Shown piece after piece: positions 40,659 to 51,483 of a DNA stretch of 64,000 nucleotides (within the stretch, counting starts at the first letter, position 1; each line of letters starts with the position of its first letter). The stretch lies in the NCBI RefSeq assembly GCF_011764445.1, contig NZ_BLPG01000001.1, forward strand, positions 4,278,001 to 4,342,000, written 5' to 3'. Source of the stretch: Phytohabitans rumicis (GTDB lineage Bacteria; Actinomycetota; Actinomycetes; Mycobacteriales; Micromonosporaceae). Below the pieces are notes generated by a model. It saw only the letters and a list, made by a program, of their open reading frames with translations, made no database searches and had not been told where the DNA came from. The translations under genes and the position numbers were made by a program.

Positions 40659-41083
40659 CAGCTGATCGCAGCCGCGATGATGGCGCCGGTGGCGAGGTGG
40701 ATGACCCCGGAGACCCAAGAGGCCGGGTGCGGCTCCGGATCCACCAGGATCTCCCCGAGGCTGCCCGGCGTCACCATGTCCAGCAGCACGAACGCGCCCG
40801 CCATGATGAGCAGACCAAGCAGGCCGTACGCGCCGGCGTCCACGATCCCCTCGGAGAAGTCGTCGTCGCTGGACATGATCGCGGCCACCACGATGATGCC
40901 GACGCCGGCGAGGTTGGACGCCAGCAGCAGGGCGGCGTTGCGGTTGCGGTCGACCCAGATCAGCTCGCGCAACCGGCCCGGCGTCGCCACGTCGACGAGG
41001 ACGTAGCCGATGCCCATCAGCGCGATGCCCACCGCGCCGTACGCGAGGGTGACGAGCAGGTCGGTGGTGAGGTCCATCAGCAT
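40658..41083 (-). CDS. DUF350 family membrane protein
   Basis: A 141-residue protein with two repeats of a two-helix unit: LVTLAYGAVGIALMGIGYVLVDVATPGRLRELI and GAYGLLGLLIMAGAFVLLDMVTPGSLGEIL. The repeated xxDxxTPGxLxEIL motif after each pair is the DUF350 signature (E. coli YjfL). No activity has been shown for the family; it is repeatedly found with DUF4178, DUF4247, spermidine-synthase-like and sometimes PspA-like genes, suggesting a role in membrane integrity. The gene is 10 bases from the DUF4247 gene and overlaps the next start. Confidence 0.92.
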   Translation of the reverse strand: MLMDLTTDLLVTLAYGAVGIALMGIGYVLVDVATPGRLRELIWVDRNRNAALLLASNLAGVGIIVVAAIMSSDDDFSEGIVDAGAYGLLGLLIMAGAFVLLDMVTPGSLGEILVDPEPHPASWVSGVIHLATGAIIAAAIS

Positions 41084-41093
41084 GGCGGGACTC

Positions 41094-41519
41094 CTATTTC
41101 CCGGCGCCCGGGCCGCCGCCGCGGACGCTCGCGCCGCGACCCCAGCCCCAGTAACCGCCGACGATGCCGTAGTAGCGGGGATAGGCCGTGAGCATCCGCT
41201 CCACCAGGATGAGGGAGCCGACGGCGGCCGGGAGGATCACGATCGAGTCGTCGTTGTAGCGCAGGTAGACGCCGCTGCCGTCGACGTACCGGTCGGCCGG
41301 CCGCCACGCGTCGGTGATCTGGTCGGCCACCTCGCTGGGCGCCTTCGCCGACGTGTACGCGACCGCGTCCTGCCCGATGTCGTCGCCCGTCGACCGGCTG
41401 AACTTGTCCGCGACGTAGCCGCGCGGGGAGAAGTTGCCATACAACGTGCCCACGCCGGCCACCAGCAGGCCGACCAGCGCGAGGCCCGCGCCCAGCACAA
41501 ACCATTTCCGGTACTTCAT
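41094..41519 (-). CDS. DUF4247 family membrane-anchored protein
   Basis: A 141-residue protein with one N-terminal helix (WFVLGAGLALVGLLVAGVGTLYGN) and an extracytoplasmic domain: GYVADKFSRSTGDDIGQDAVAYTSAKAPSEVADQITDAWRPADRYVDGSGVYLRYNDDSIVILPAAVGSLILVE, then YPRYYGIVGGYWGWGRGASVRGGGPGAGK. The layout agrees with DUF4247. No catalytic motif is visible. The ATG overlaps the restored stop of the DUF2617 gene as ATGA, so the two are coupled. Confidence 0.88.
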   Translation of the reverse strand: MKYRKWFVLGAGLALVGLLVAGVGTLYGNFSPRGYVADKFSRSTGDDIGQDAVAYTSAKAPSEVADQITDAWRPADRYVDGSGVYLRYNDDSIVILPAAVGSLILVERMLTAYPRYYGIVGGYWGWGRGASVRGGGPGAGK

Positions 41520-41964
41520 GAGGGTGCCCCAGCGTGGTGTGGGTGGTGACGAGCTCGCCGGTCTGCGGATAGGCGTGCCAGGTGCGCCAGCCTGTTTCTT
41601 CGGCCCTCATCGCGGTCACCGCGTCCGGGTCGCCGGGAAAGGCACCGACGAGTGCGTGCGGGTCACGTTCCAGCTGCCGCCACAGCGCCTGCACGGCGGT
41701 CCGGTCCAGGGGCTCCACAGTGGAGTTGAACCGGTACGCGCCGTCGTCGACCGCCCCCGGCAGATGCGGTGCGTGGCCGGGCAGGCAGGCGACCGTCTCG
41801 ACTCCGCCGGGCCAGACCACCTGATGCGAGGCGCCCAGCAAACGGAACTCCATAGTGGACCCCACGTAGAGGACGTGCAGCGCGGGCAACACCGGCAGCC
41901 CGAGGGCGAAGCTCAGGTCACCAGCGGTCGTGTCGGCGTACGGGGTGTCGAGGCGCACCAGCAC
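41516..41964 (-). CDS. DUF2617 family protein, frame broken by an apparent 1-base deletion near the 3' end
   Basis: About 149 residues from GTG 41964 (MLVRLDTPYADTTAGDLSFALGLPVLPALHVLYVGS), with the DUF2617 body MEFRLLGASHQVVW...ETVACLPG and YRFNSTVEPLDRTAVQALWRQLERDPHALVGAFPGDPDAVTAM. At the end the frame runs on past THTTLG; one base added to the 4-C run at 41527-41530 gives ...LGAPS and a TGA that overlaps the DUF4247 start as ATGA. Function unknown; soluble. It starts 5 bases after the DUF4178 stop. Confidence 0.82.
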
Positions 41965-41969
41965 GGCGC

Positions 41970-42590
41970 TCAGCCGCCCTGCGGGTAGATGAGCACCTCG
42001 GCACGGTGCAGCTTCTCGCCCCGGCCGACCTCCCACTTGCCGCTGTCGCCGTACGACTCGAACGACAGCAGGGCCCCGTCCGGTGCGGCGTAGTCCTCGT
42101 ACCGCACGGTGCCGGTGGGGTTGAGCCCGGTCGTGCCGGTCGCCGTGTAGCGGGCCTGGCCGGCCTCGTCGCGGGTGTAGCGCCGGCCGTCGAAGTCGAC
42201 CGTCGGGGCGCCCGGCGCGATGGTGGCGCTCGGCACCTCGGTCCACAGCACCAGCTCCAGGTCGGGATCCTCTTCGACGGAGAGCCACACCTTGCCGCCG
42301 TCCGCGTCGTCGAGCAGGTGCTCGGCCCAGCCCCAGTCGCCCTCGGTGAAGCGCAGCGAGCCGCGCACCGCGTACGACCGGGTGCGGATCTCGACGATGT
42401 CGCCGGGCTTGAGGACGCGCGGGTCACCCCGCAGCGCGTCGGTGTCGGCCGCGCGGAACGGATCGGCCGGCGGCGCCGGGGCTTGTTGGGGGCGGCGGGC
42501 CCGGCGCAGCGCCACCACCGCGATCACCACGCCAGCGGCGCCGATCAGGCAGCCGAGCACGACCACGAGGATTGCCGCGTTCCCGTTCAC
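41970..42590 (-). CDS. DUF4178 family membrane-anchored protein
   Basis: A 206-residue protein from GTG 42590: one N-terminal helix (AAILVVVLGCLIGAAGVVIAVVAL), a Pro/Ala linker, then the DUF4178 domain: LKPGDIVEIRTRSYAVRGSLRFTEGDWGWAEHLLDD, VWLSVEEDPDLELVLWTEVP, VDFDGRRYTRDEAGQARYTATG, RYEDYAAPDGALLSFESYGDSGKWEVGRGEKLHRAEVLIYP. The domain is beta-rich and probably a ligand- or partner-binding module on the cytoplasmic or outer face; its function is not known. It is the first gene of the six-gene operon running down to the spermidine-synthase-like gene. Confidence 0.88.
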   Translation of the reverse strand: MNGNAAILVVVLGCLIGAAGVVIAVVALRRARRPQQAPAPPADPFRAADTDALRGDPRVLKPGDIVEIRTRSYAVRGSLRFTEGDWGWAEHLLDDADGGKVWLSVEEDPDLELVLWTEVPSATIAPGAPTVDFDGRRYTRDEAGQARYTATGTTGLNPTGTVRYEDYAAPDGALLSFESYGDSGKWEVGRGEKLHRAEVLIYPQGG

Positions 42591-42624
42591 GCACGCCCCT
42601 TCCGGCTGTCGCTGGCCCACGAGG

Positions 42625-43359
42625 CTAGCAAGGCGGATCTACGTCCGGCGACGGGTGATCCACTTCCCGTTTCGGCGGCGCCGGCGGTGCACCGTACTGC
42701 GGCGGCGGGTACGCGTAATAGACGGGCACGGCGTAGCCATACGGATACGGCACGTACGCGGGCGGCACCGGCTCCGTGCGGAAGTAACGGTTGGACGGCG
42801 GCACCAGCAGCAACACCCCGACCGCGATCGACAGCAGGAACACCGTCACCGCGGCGAGCGGCACCACCGGGGCGAGCCAGGCCATCGTGCCGCTCTCGTC
42901 CAGTTCGTAGAGCTTTTCGTAGAAGGCGGAGTCCGCCGGCCACACCTCGTCCTCGGCCAGCGCCGGGTCTTCCGGCAGCGAGGCGACGAAGAGGAACATC
43001 AACGAGCCGGCGCCGGTCGACCCGACACAGCACAGCAGCTGGAGTCCCGCGCCGACGCAGGCGAGGACGCGTCCGACGTTGCTACCCCGGCCGAACGGCA
43101 CAGCGGTCGCCACGGACCAGACCGCGAGCACGACCGCGACGGCGCAACCCACGGCGGCGCCCGCCACGTTGGACGCCCGCTCCGACGACACCTCGGCCGG
43201 CTCGGCATTGGTCAGCTCCGCCGCGCGGTCGATGAGGCCGGCGTAGTAGATCGAGTCGACGACGATCAGCGCCACTATGACCATGAGTGCCGCAGCCGCA
43301 CCCAATTGGAGCCAGAACGCCACCGTGACGGTGGCGGGGCGCTGCTTGGGTTCGATCAC
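42625..43359 (-). CDS. Four-helix membrane protein, paralogue 3 of 3 (Pro/Tyr-rich tail)
   Basis: A 244-residue protein from GTG 43359 with helices VAFWLQLGAAAALMVIVALIVVDSIYY, AAVGCAVAVVLAVWSVATAVPF, VLACVGAGLQLLCCVGSTGAGSLMFLFVA and VVPLAAVTVFLLSIAVGVLLLV, followed by VPPSNRYFRTEPVPPAYVPYPYGYAVPVYYAYPPPQYG. The post-helix-4 motif and the CC pair in helix 3 match the proteins at 36976 and 37624. It lies immediately upstream of the DUF4178 operon (34-base gap), so paralogues bracket that operon on both sides. Function unknown. Confidence 0.75.
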   Translation of the reverse strand: MIEPKQRPATVTVAFWLQLGAAAALMVIVALIVVDSIYYAGLIDRAAELTNAEPAEVSSERASNVAGAAVGCAVAVVLAVWSVATAVPFGRGSNVGRVLACVGAGLQLLCCVGSTGAGSLMFLFVASLPEDPALAEDEVWPADSAFYEKLYELDESGTMAWLAPVVPLAAVTVFLLSIAVGVLLLVPPSNRYFRTEPVPPAYVPYPYGYAVPVYYAYPPPQYGAPPAPPKREVDHPSPDVDPPC

Positions 43360-43406
43360 GGCCGGAACCTACCGGCGACCGTCCTATTTGGGCAGCGGCC
43401 GATCGG

Positions 43407-43766
43407 TCAGCGCGCGGTGAGTTGCCCCGTCGCGTACGCGGCGAGGCTGGTGCGGTCGAAGATGCAGCCGTGAAAGGTGGTGAACTCGGCGCTCTCGTGG
43501 CTCAGCGAGCCCCACGCGGCCTGCCCGGCGGCCGGGTCGAACCGGGCGAGCAGCGTGGCCGCGTACGCCTTGCCGGCCGGTGACCCGTTCGCGAGCAGCC
43601 ACGCGAGGTGCGGTCTGATCTCGTCGGCCTGCTCGGGCAGGGCCTTCTCCACCGCCCAGAACGCCTCGGTGACCGGCAGGATCCGGGCGGCGAGCCCTAC
43701 CCCGCCGAACGCGACCACCTCCGCGCTGGCCAGCTCCCGTACCGCGGCGGCGAGTGCCTGGTCCAC
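43407..43766 (-). CDS. Hypothetical helical protein
   Basis: A 119-residue protein from GTG 43766 (MDQALAAAVRELASAEVVAFGG...), helical by composition, with LARFDPAAGQAAWGSLSHESAEFTTFHGCIFDRTSLAAYATGQLTAR at the end. Resembles HEAT-like or immunity-type small proteins that monitor blocks of DNA-encoded repeats, but I cannot assign a family. Lies between the membrane-protein gene and clpB, on the same strand as both, without overlap. Confidence 0.6.
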   Translation of the reverse strand: MDQALAAAVRELASAEVVAFGGVGLAARILPVTEAFWAVEKALPEQADEIRPHLAWLLANGSPAGKAYAATLLARFDPAAGQAAWGSLSHESAEFTTFHGCIFDRTSLAAYATGQLTAR

Positions 43767-43814
43767 CGCCCCATTCTCCTCCTCGATCGCCGCCGCGCGC
43801 CCGCATCCTCGTGA

Positions 43815-46406
<2,592 letters not shown>

Positions 46407-46419
46407 TCTTGCTCCCCAA

Positions 46420-46442
46420 AGTTGAGCGTGGACCACTCAACT
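46420..46442. promoter_or_regulatory. HAIR element (HspR operator) of clpB
   Basis: AGTTGAGC-GTGGACC-ACTCAACT matches the HAIR consensus CTTGAGT-N7-ACTCAAG in spacing and core. It lies 14 bases upstream of the clpB TTG. Confidence 0.9.
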
Positions 46443-46459
46443 CTAGCGCGCCGGACGAA

Positions 46460-47044
46460 CTACCACCGCCAGCGCCAGAACCGGTACTGATGCCGTACGA
46501 CGAGGCTGCCCATCGACTGGCGGCCGGTCACCACGAAGTGGGGCGAACCGCCCGCCTCGGGCACTCCGCGATGCTTGACGCTACCCGCGACGGTCTGCAC
46601 GTCGGTGGCGTCCACGGAGGCGCCCGGCGGCATGACCAGGACGGTGCTGCCGGCGACGACGTCGAGGCTGATCTCCACCACCGGATGGGAGATCACCGCG
46701 TCGGTGAAGTCGAGCTTCACCGAGCCGGCCTTGTTGCTCGCCACGATCCGCCGGGGCACCGCCCAGACACCCTTGCGCTTCAGCTCCGATGCGATCGAAC
46801 GCAGCTCGGCGACCTCGCGGGGTGGGGCCAGCCCGGGCGCCACCGGCAGGTCGGCGACGTACGGCTCGACCTCCCCGTACGTCGCGGCGGCCCACACCCC
46901 GGCGACCCGTTCCTCGAACTCGGCGAGGGTGATCCGCCCCTCGCTGGCGGCGTCGTTCAGCCGCTGCACGATCCGCTCCCGATCCGCGTTGGACATGCGG
47001 AGATCGCGATGGGGCGACGGGTGCTGAGGAGAAAGCTCGCTCAC
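46460..47044 (-). CDS. DUF1707 protein with LiaF-like C-terminal domain
   Basis: About 194 residues from GTG 47044; MSNADRERI (about 46996) is an alternative start. The DUF1707 module is MSNADRERIVQRLNDAASEGRITLAEFEERVAGVWAAATYGEVEPYVADLP. The C-terminal part (VKLDFTDAVISHPVVEISLDVVAGSTVLVMPPGASVDATDVQTVAGSVKHRG) is a beta-helix-like domain of the cell-wall-active-antibiotics-response (LiaF/DUF2154) type. Unlike many relatives it has no transmembrane segment between the domains. The role may be envelope-stress sensing but this is inference. It is divergent from khtT across about 25 bases and lies just upstream of the clpB HAIR. Confidence 0.85.
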   Translation of the reverse strand: MSELSPQHPSPHRDLRMSNADRERIVQRLNDAASEGRITLAEFEERVAGVWAAATYGEVEPYVADLPVAPGLAPPREVAELRSIASELKRKGVWAVPRRIVASNKAGSVKLDFTDAVISHPVVEISLDVVAGSTVLVMPPGASVDATDVQTVAGSVKHRGVPEAGGSPHFVVTGRQSMGSLVVRHQYRFWRWRW

Positions 47045-47068
47045 ACGCAGAAAGGTACCGTGTTGCTG

Positions 47069-47569
47069 GTGCGAGTACGGGTAGAGCAGACGGCACTTCC
47101 GGGCATTGGCGTACGTCACGACATCGTGACCGAGTCGGGCAGGCGGGTAGGCGTGGTGACCCACCGCACCGGGCGCCGCGACCTCGTCCTGTACGACGAA
47201 GACGACCCGGACGCCTGCATCGCCTCGATCCCGCTCAACGACGACGAGGCGGAGGCGCTCGCCGACATCCTCGGCGCCTCGCTCATGCTCGGCCAGCTCT
47301 CCGGGCTGCGCCAGCAAGCCGCGGGCCTGCTCACCGAGCAGATCTCCATCCCGGCCGGCTCGCGGTTCGTCGGCCGGCTCCTCGGCGACACCAAGGCCCG
47401 TACCCGGACGAGCGCCTCGATCGTCGCGGTGCTCCGCGACGGCCAGGTGATCGCATCGCCGGGGCCGGAGTTCGTCTTCGAAGCGGGCGACGTGGTGGTC
47501 GTGGTGGGCACCCGGCAAGGGCTCGACGGCGTCACCGCGATCCTCGCCGACGGCGATCCGGACAGCTGA
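47069..47569 (+). CDS. K+/H+ antiporter regulatory subunit KhtT-like (RCK-C domain)
   Basis: A 166-residue soluble protein: MRVRVEQTALPGIGVRHDIVTESGRRVGVVTHRTGRRDLVLYDEDDPDAC (KhtT N-domain) and a TrkA-C (RCK-C) domain EQISIPAGSRFVGRLLGDTKARTRTSASIVAVLRDGQVIASPGPEFVFEAGDVVVVVGT. In Bacillus subtilis KhtT binds c-di-AMP and controls the antiporter KhtU. GTG 47069 is chosen to match homologues; GTG 47060 has a better AAAGG spacing. The KhtU-like gene follows after 4 bases. Confidence 0.9.
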   Translation: MRVRVEQTALPGIGVRHDIVTESGRRVGVVTHRTGRRDLVLYDEDDPDACIASIPLNDDEAEALADILGASLMLGQLSGLRQQAAGLLTEQISIPAGSRFVGRLLGDTKARTRTSASIVAVLRDGQVIASPGPEFVFEAGDVVVVVGTRQGLDGVTAILADGDPDS

Positions 47570-47573
47570 GCGC

Positions 47574-48782
47574 ATGCACGACACCACCGTCCTACTCATC
47601 GAGGTAGGCGCGCTGCTGTTCGGCCTCGGACTGCTCGGCCGGCTCAGCCGGCGGATCGGGCTCTCGCCCATCCCGCTCTATCTGCTCGCCGGGCTGGCGT
47701 TCGGGCACGGCGGACTGGTGCCGCTGTCGGCCAGCGAGGAGTTCTTCGCGATCGGCGCCGAGATCGGCGTGATCCTGCTGCTGGTCATGCTCGGCCTGGA
47801 GTACACGGCCAGCGAGCTCATCGGCAACCTGCGCAGCAACGCCCCGGCCGGCCTGCTCGACGGGCTGCTCAACGCCCTGCCCGGCGCCGCGCTCGCGCTG
47901 CTGCTGGGCTGGGGCTGGGTGGCCGCGCTGGTACTCGCCGGCATCACCTGGGTCTCGTCCTCCGGCGTCATCGCCAAGGTGCTCGCCGACCTGGGCCGGC
48001 TGGGTAACCGGGAGACGCCGGTCATCCTGTCCATCCTGGTCATCGAGGACCTGGCCATGGCCCTCTACCTGCCGCTGCTGACCGCGGTGCTGGCCGGCGT
48101 CGGGCTGATGGGCGGGGCGCAGACCATGGCGATCGCGGTCGGCACGGTCGGTGTCGTGCTTATGGTCGCGATCCGGTACGGCCACGCCATCTCCGCGTTC
48201 ATCTCCGTCAAGGACCCCGAGGCGTTGCTACTCGGCGTACTCGGCCTGACGCTCTTCGTCGCCGGCGTGGCCGCCCAGCTCAAGGTGTCCGCGGCGGTCG
48301 GCGCGTTCCTCGTCGGCATCGCGCTCTCCGGCCCGGTCGCCCACCACGCGACCGAACTGCTCTCGCCGCTGCGCGACCTCTTCGCCGCGGTGTTCTTCGT
48401 GTTCTTCGGCCTGGCGACAAACCCCGAAGACATGCCGCCGGTGCTGCTGCCCGCGCTCGGGCTCGCGGTGGTCACCATGGCCACCAAGATCATTACTGGG
48501 TACGTCGCGGCGAAGCGCGCCGGCATCGCGGTGCCGGGCCGGCTACGGGCCGGACTGGGACTGATGCCGCGCGGCGAGTTCTCGATCGTCATCGCCGGCC
48601 TGGCGGTGGCCACCCCGGGCATCGAGCCACAACTCGCACCGCTCGCGACCGCCTACGTCTTGATCACAGTGGTGAGTGGACCAATGTTGGCACGGCTGCC
48701 CGACTTCGCCTGGTTCAAGGGGCTTATCCTGCGCCGGAGCAGGGCACGAAGGCGGCCGCAACCCTTGCCCACAACGGACTGA
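47574..48782 (+). CDS. K+/H+ antiporter KhtU-like (CPA2 family)
   Basis: A 402-residue CPA2 transporter with about 12 helices, beginning MHDTTVLLIEVGALLFGLGLLGRLSRRIGLSPIPLYLLAGLAFG. The antiporter core SSSGVIAKVLADL and ILVIEDLAMALYLPLL (conserved ED pair) and GVAAQLKVSAAVGAFLVGIALSG are typical. The C-terminus is short and cytoplasmic, without its own RCK domain, which fits a separate KhtT subunit upstream. It exports K+ in exchange for protons; physiological trigger cannot be read from sequence, but c-di-AMP control is plausible by homology. Confidence 0.93.
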   Translation: MHDTTVLLIEVGALLFGLGLLGRLSRRIGLSPIPLYLLAGLAFGHGGLVPLSASEEFFAIGAEIGVILLLVMLGLEYTASELIGNLRSNAPAGLLDGLLNALPGAALALLLGWGWVAALVLAGITWVSSSGVIAKVLADLGRLGNRETPVILSILVIEDLAMALYLPLLTAVLAGVGLMGGAQTMAIAVGTVGVVLMVAIRYGHAISAFISVKDPEALLLGVLGLTLFVAGVAAQLKVSAAVGAFLVGIALSGPVAHHATELLSPLRDLFAAVFFVFFGLATNPEDMPPVLLPALGLAVVTMATKIITGYVAAKRAGIAVPGRLRAGLGLMPRGEFSIVIAGLAVATPGIEPQLAPLATAYVLITVVSGPMLARLPDFAWFKGLILRRSRARRRPQPLPTTD

Positions 48783-48924
48783 CAGGGGCCGCTTACGTAA
48801 CGGGTTGGCGTATGACACTTTCCGCCTCTTCCGCAAATACCCGGCGGCGCGTTACCGTGTCGCCGCAGATTCCGGGGGTCGGGCCCGGAGCCTGCGGGGG
48901 CAGACTCGCGAGGGGAGCGGGCGG

Positions 48925-49355
48925 GTGACCTTACAACAGTCGATGTTTCGGGGCTTCGCCAACGCTGTCGATCCCTCGGCGGCGGAGCTACGCGCGTGGG
49001 CGTACCAGCCGGATTCCGTGCCGCTGCAGTCGATGCCGCCGGACTGGGACCTGCTGGTCTCCGGCGACCGCCTGATCGGCACGCTCTTCGATCTCGCCAT
49101 GGACCGGTCCTGCCCGGCCCGCCGCTTCGCGCTGCACTGTCTCTACATCTACGCGGCCGACGGCATCCGGACGAACTTCCGCGCGCACCCCAAGCGGCGC
49201 CTGCGCAAGCTGGTGGAGCAGGCCGAGGAGTACGGCGACGAGCTGATGGTCACCTGGGCCCACAACGCGAGGTCCTGCTGTCCAAGCCCGACCTCTTCGA
49301 CTACCACGACTGGTGCGAGGGCGGCCTAGTCCGCCAATCCCGCCGCCTCGCCTAA
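48925..49355 (+). CDS. Conserved hypothetical protein, frame broken by an apparent 1-base deletion
   Basis: About 143 residues in the restored frame from GTG 48925, with AGGGGAG 8 bases upstream. TLQQSMFRGFANAVDPSAAELRAWAYQPDSVPLQSMPPDWDLLVSGDRLIGTLFDLAMDRSCPARRFALHCLYIYAADGIR is followed by a break at about 49268; one base added gives HNAEVLLSKPDLFDYHDWCEGGLVRQSRRLA. It resembles a protein family common in Micromonosporaceae and other actinobacteria that I cannot name; soluble, helical, no motif. The palindromic repeat of family 3 follows the stop by 31 bases. Confidence 0.72.
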
Positions 49356-49386
49356 CCCCCGGCCCCGGCCTCCCCGTCTCTCCCCG

Positions 49387-49445
49387 TTGATCAGGGAGTA
49401 ACTCGGGCGTGTTGCGGCGCGCCCCTGGAGCCGGTCCCTGATCAC
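49387..49445. repeat. Palindromic repeat family 3, copy 1
   Basis: TTGATCAGGGAGTAACTCGGG at the left and GGTCCCTGATCAC at the right enclose CGTGTTGCGGCGCGCC. The same sequence, inverted, occurs at 62792-62848. Confidence 0.8.
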
Positions 49446-49536
49446 GGCGATCTTGCGGGCCCACGCGGACAGCGGGACGGGCGGGGACCCCCCGTGGATC
49501 CCCGCCCGTGCGCTGTCGCCATTTCGCGCCAACGGC

Positions 49537-49740
49537 TCACTTGTTCGAGTCGTCGCCGTCCATCTTGTCGATGTAGTTCGAAGCCGCGTTCTGGCCCTTG
49601 TCGATGTGGTCGGCGTACTTGCCGCCGGTCTTCTCGTCGAGCTTGTCGCCCGCCTTCTCCACGCCGTCCTTGACCCGATCCGCGCCGATCTTGTCGATGG
49701 CCTGCTCGGCCTTCTCCCTGAACGAGTCGGCGATCCCCAT
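49537..49740 (-). CDS. MT0933-like antitoxin-family small protein
   Basis: A 67-residue charged protein: MGIADSFREKAEQAIDKIGADRVKDGVEKAGDKLDEKTGGKYADHIDKGQNAASNYIDKMDGDDSNK. The repeated K(A/V)GDK-DEKTGGKYADHIDKG pattern is that of the MT0933/Rv0909 antitoxin family. AAGGAGGGG precedes the ATG. In M. tuberculosis the partner toxin (Rv0910, SRPBCC fold) is adjacent; no such gene is next to this one, so a stress-protein rather than toxin-antitoxin role is possible. Flanked by the hspR operon on the same strand. Confidence 0.85.
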   Translation of the reverse strand: MGIADSFREKAEQAIDKIGADRVKDGVEKAGDKLDEKTGGKYADHIDKGQNAASNYIDKMDGDDSNK

Positions 49741-49836
49741 TGACCCCTCCTTCGCCTTCCCAATAGCCCGGAATGTGCCGTCCAGGCCAAACGTCAGATT
49801 AGTCGACAGGGCTGGCTGAGGAGCTGAAACGGGCAA

Positions 49837-50277
49837 TTACGACGACCGGCGTGGACGCCAGACCACCAGCGCGTTCGACACCTGGTTGATCGGCACGAGG
49901 TCGGCCCGCGGGTACGTGCCGGCCTCGTACTCGGCCACCCGCTGGTACGCCTCGGCGAGCGCGCCTTCCAGCTCGCTCACCCGGTCCTGGAGCTCCGCCA
50001 CGAGCTGCTCCAGGCCGATGATCCGCTTGATCCCGGCGAGGTTGACGCCGACCTCCTGGCTCAGCCGCTGCACCTCGCGCAGCAGCGCCACGTCACGCGC
50101 GCTGTACCGCCGGCCGCCACCCGTCGCGCGGCCGGCCTGCACGAGCCCCAACCGGTCGTACTGGCGAAGCGTCTGCGGGTGCATGCCCGCCATCCGCGCC
50201 GCCACTGAGATGATCAAGACCTTGGCGTCGGAGGCGGCCTCGACGGAGATCGTGAATTCGGCGTCCATCATGCTCAC
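49837..50277 (-). CDS. hspR: Heat-shock repressor HspR (MerR family)
   Basis: A 146-residue MerR-type repressor: VLIISVAARMAGMHPQTLRQYDRLGLVQAGRATGGGRRYSARDVALLREVQRLSQEVGVNLAGIKRII is a clear winged-helix, followed by a coiled coil LVAELQDRVSELEGALAEAYQRVAE. The C-terminus NQVSNALVVWRPRRSS carries the hydrophobic/basic tail required for HspR function in Streptomyces. It represses dnaK and clpB by binding HAIR sites with DnaK as co-repressor. Start GTG 50277. It is the last gene of dnaK-grpE-dnaJ-hspR, 10 bases after dnaJ, and HAIR sites are visible at both target promoters. Confidence 0.95.
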   Translation of the reverse strand: MSMMDAEFTISVEAASDAKVLIISVAARMAGMHPQTLRQYDRLGLVQAGRATGGGRRYSARDVALLREVQRLSQEVGVNLAGIKRIIGLEQLVAELQDRVSELEGALAEAYQRVAEYEAGTYPRADLVPINQVSNALVVWRPRRSS

Positions 50278-50287
50278 CCCTTACCGG

Positions 50288-51462
50288 CTACCCATATCGA
50301 CGTACCCGTGCGTCAAGATGTTCCCGCGGCGGCGGCGAGGTCTCCGCGGCGAACGTCTCCAGCGCGTCCCGGGCCTTGTCGTTGAGGTCCTTCGGGATCG
50401 TGATCTCGACGGTCACGAGCAGGTCGCCGACCCGCCCGTCGCGCCGGGCCACGCCCTTGCCACGGGCCCGCAGGGTGCGCCCGCTCGGCGTGCCCGGCGG
50501 CACCCGGAGCGTGACCGCGCCGTCCATGGTCGGCACCCGCAGGTCGGTGCCGAGCACCGCCTCCGCGACCGTGATCGGCACGTTCAGCGTCAGGTCGTCG
50601 CCGGACCGGCCGAACAGGTCGTCCCGGCGCACCTTGACCAGCACGTACAGGTCGCCGGCCGGGCCGCCGCGCACACCCGGCTCACCCCGCCCGGCCAGCC
50701 GGATCCGCTGGCCGTCGCCCACGCCGGCCGGGAAGCGGACGTTGATCGTGCGGGTCTTGGTGACCCCGCCGGTGCCCAGGCACTCGGGGCACTTCTCGTC
50801 GACGATCGTGCCGACGCCCTGGCACTCGCGGCACGGCTCGGAGAAGCTGAACGACCCCTGGTTGCGGGTCACCAGCCCGGAGCCGAGACACACCGGGCAG
50901 GCGCGCGGCTGGGTGCCCGGCTTGGCACCGTTGCCGTGACAGGTGTCGCACACGCCCGGCGCCCGCAGCGAGAGCGGCAGCGTGACCCCGCGTACGGAGT
51001 CGCCGAAGTCGAGCACCACCTCGGCCTCGACGTCGCGCCCACGGGCCGGCCCGCGGGCCCGACCGCCGCCGCCACCACCGCCCCCGCCCGAGAAGATCGA
51101 GCTGAAGATGTCCGAGAAGCCGGCGCCGCCGAACCGACGGTCGCCGCCACCGCCGCCGCCCTGGAACCCGCCGAAGAGGTCGGAGGGATCGAACCCGCCC
51201 CGCGCCCCGCGCCGGAACGCGCCCGACCCGAAGAGCGCGCGCATCTCGTCGTACTCCTTGCGCTTGCGCTCGTCGGAGAGCACGTCGTACGCCTCGGAGA
51301 CAGACTTGAACCGGTCCTCGGACTCCGCGTTGCCGGGGTTGTGGTCCGGGTGCAGTTCGCGGGCGAGCTTGCGGTACGCCTTCTTGATCTCGTCGGGGAG
51401 GCGGACTTCGGAACCCCTAGGACGGCGTAAAAGTCCTTTTCCAGCCAGTCCTTCGAACTCAC
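50288..51462 (-). CDS. dnaJ: Chaperone DnaJ, frame broken by an apparent 1-base deletion
   Basis: DnaJ stimulates DnaK ATPase. The N-terminus [22 protein letters not shown] (GTG 51462 with GGAGG upstream; GTG 51471 possible) is in one frame; the rest from [13 protein letters not shown] is in another. One base added to the 4-G/C run at 51395-51398 joins them through a normal J-domain with HPD ([12 protein letters not shown]). Then a Gly/Phe region, four zinc-binding CxxCxGxG motifs ([32 protein letters not shown]) and the substrate-binding C-terminus. About 391 residues. The gene is between grpE and hspR. Confidence 0.95.
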
Positions 51463-51483
51463 CTCATCCACCTCCCCCGGCGA

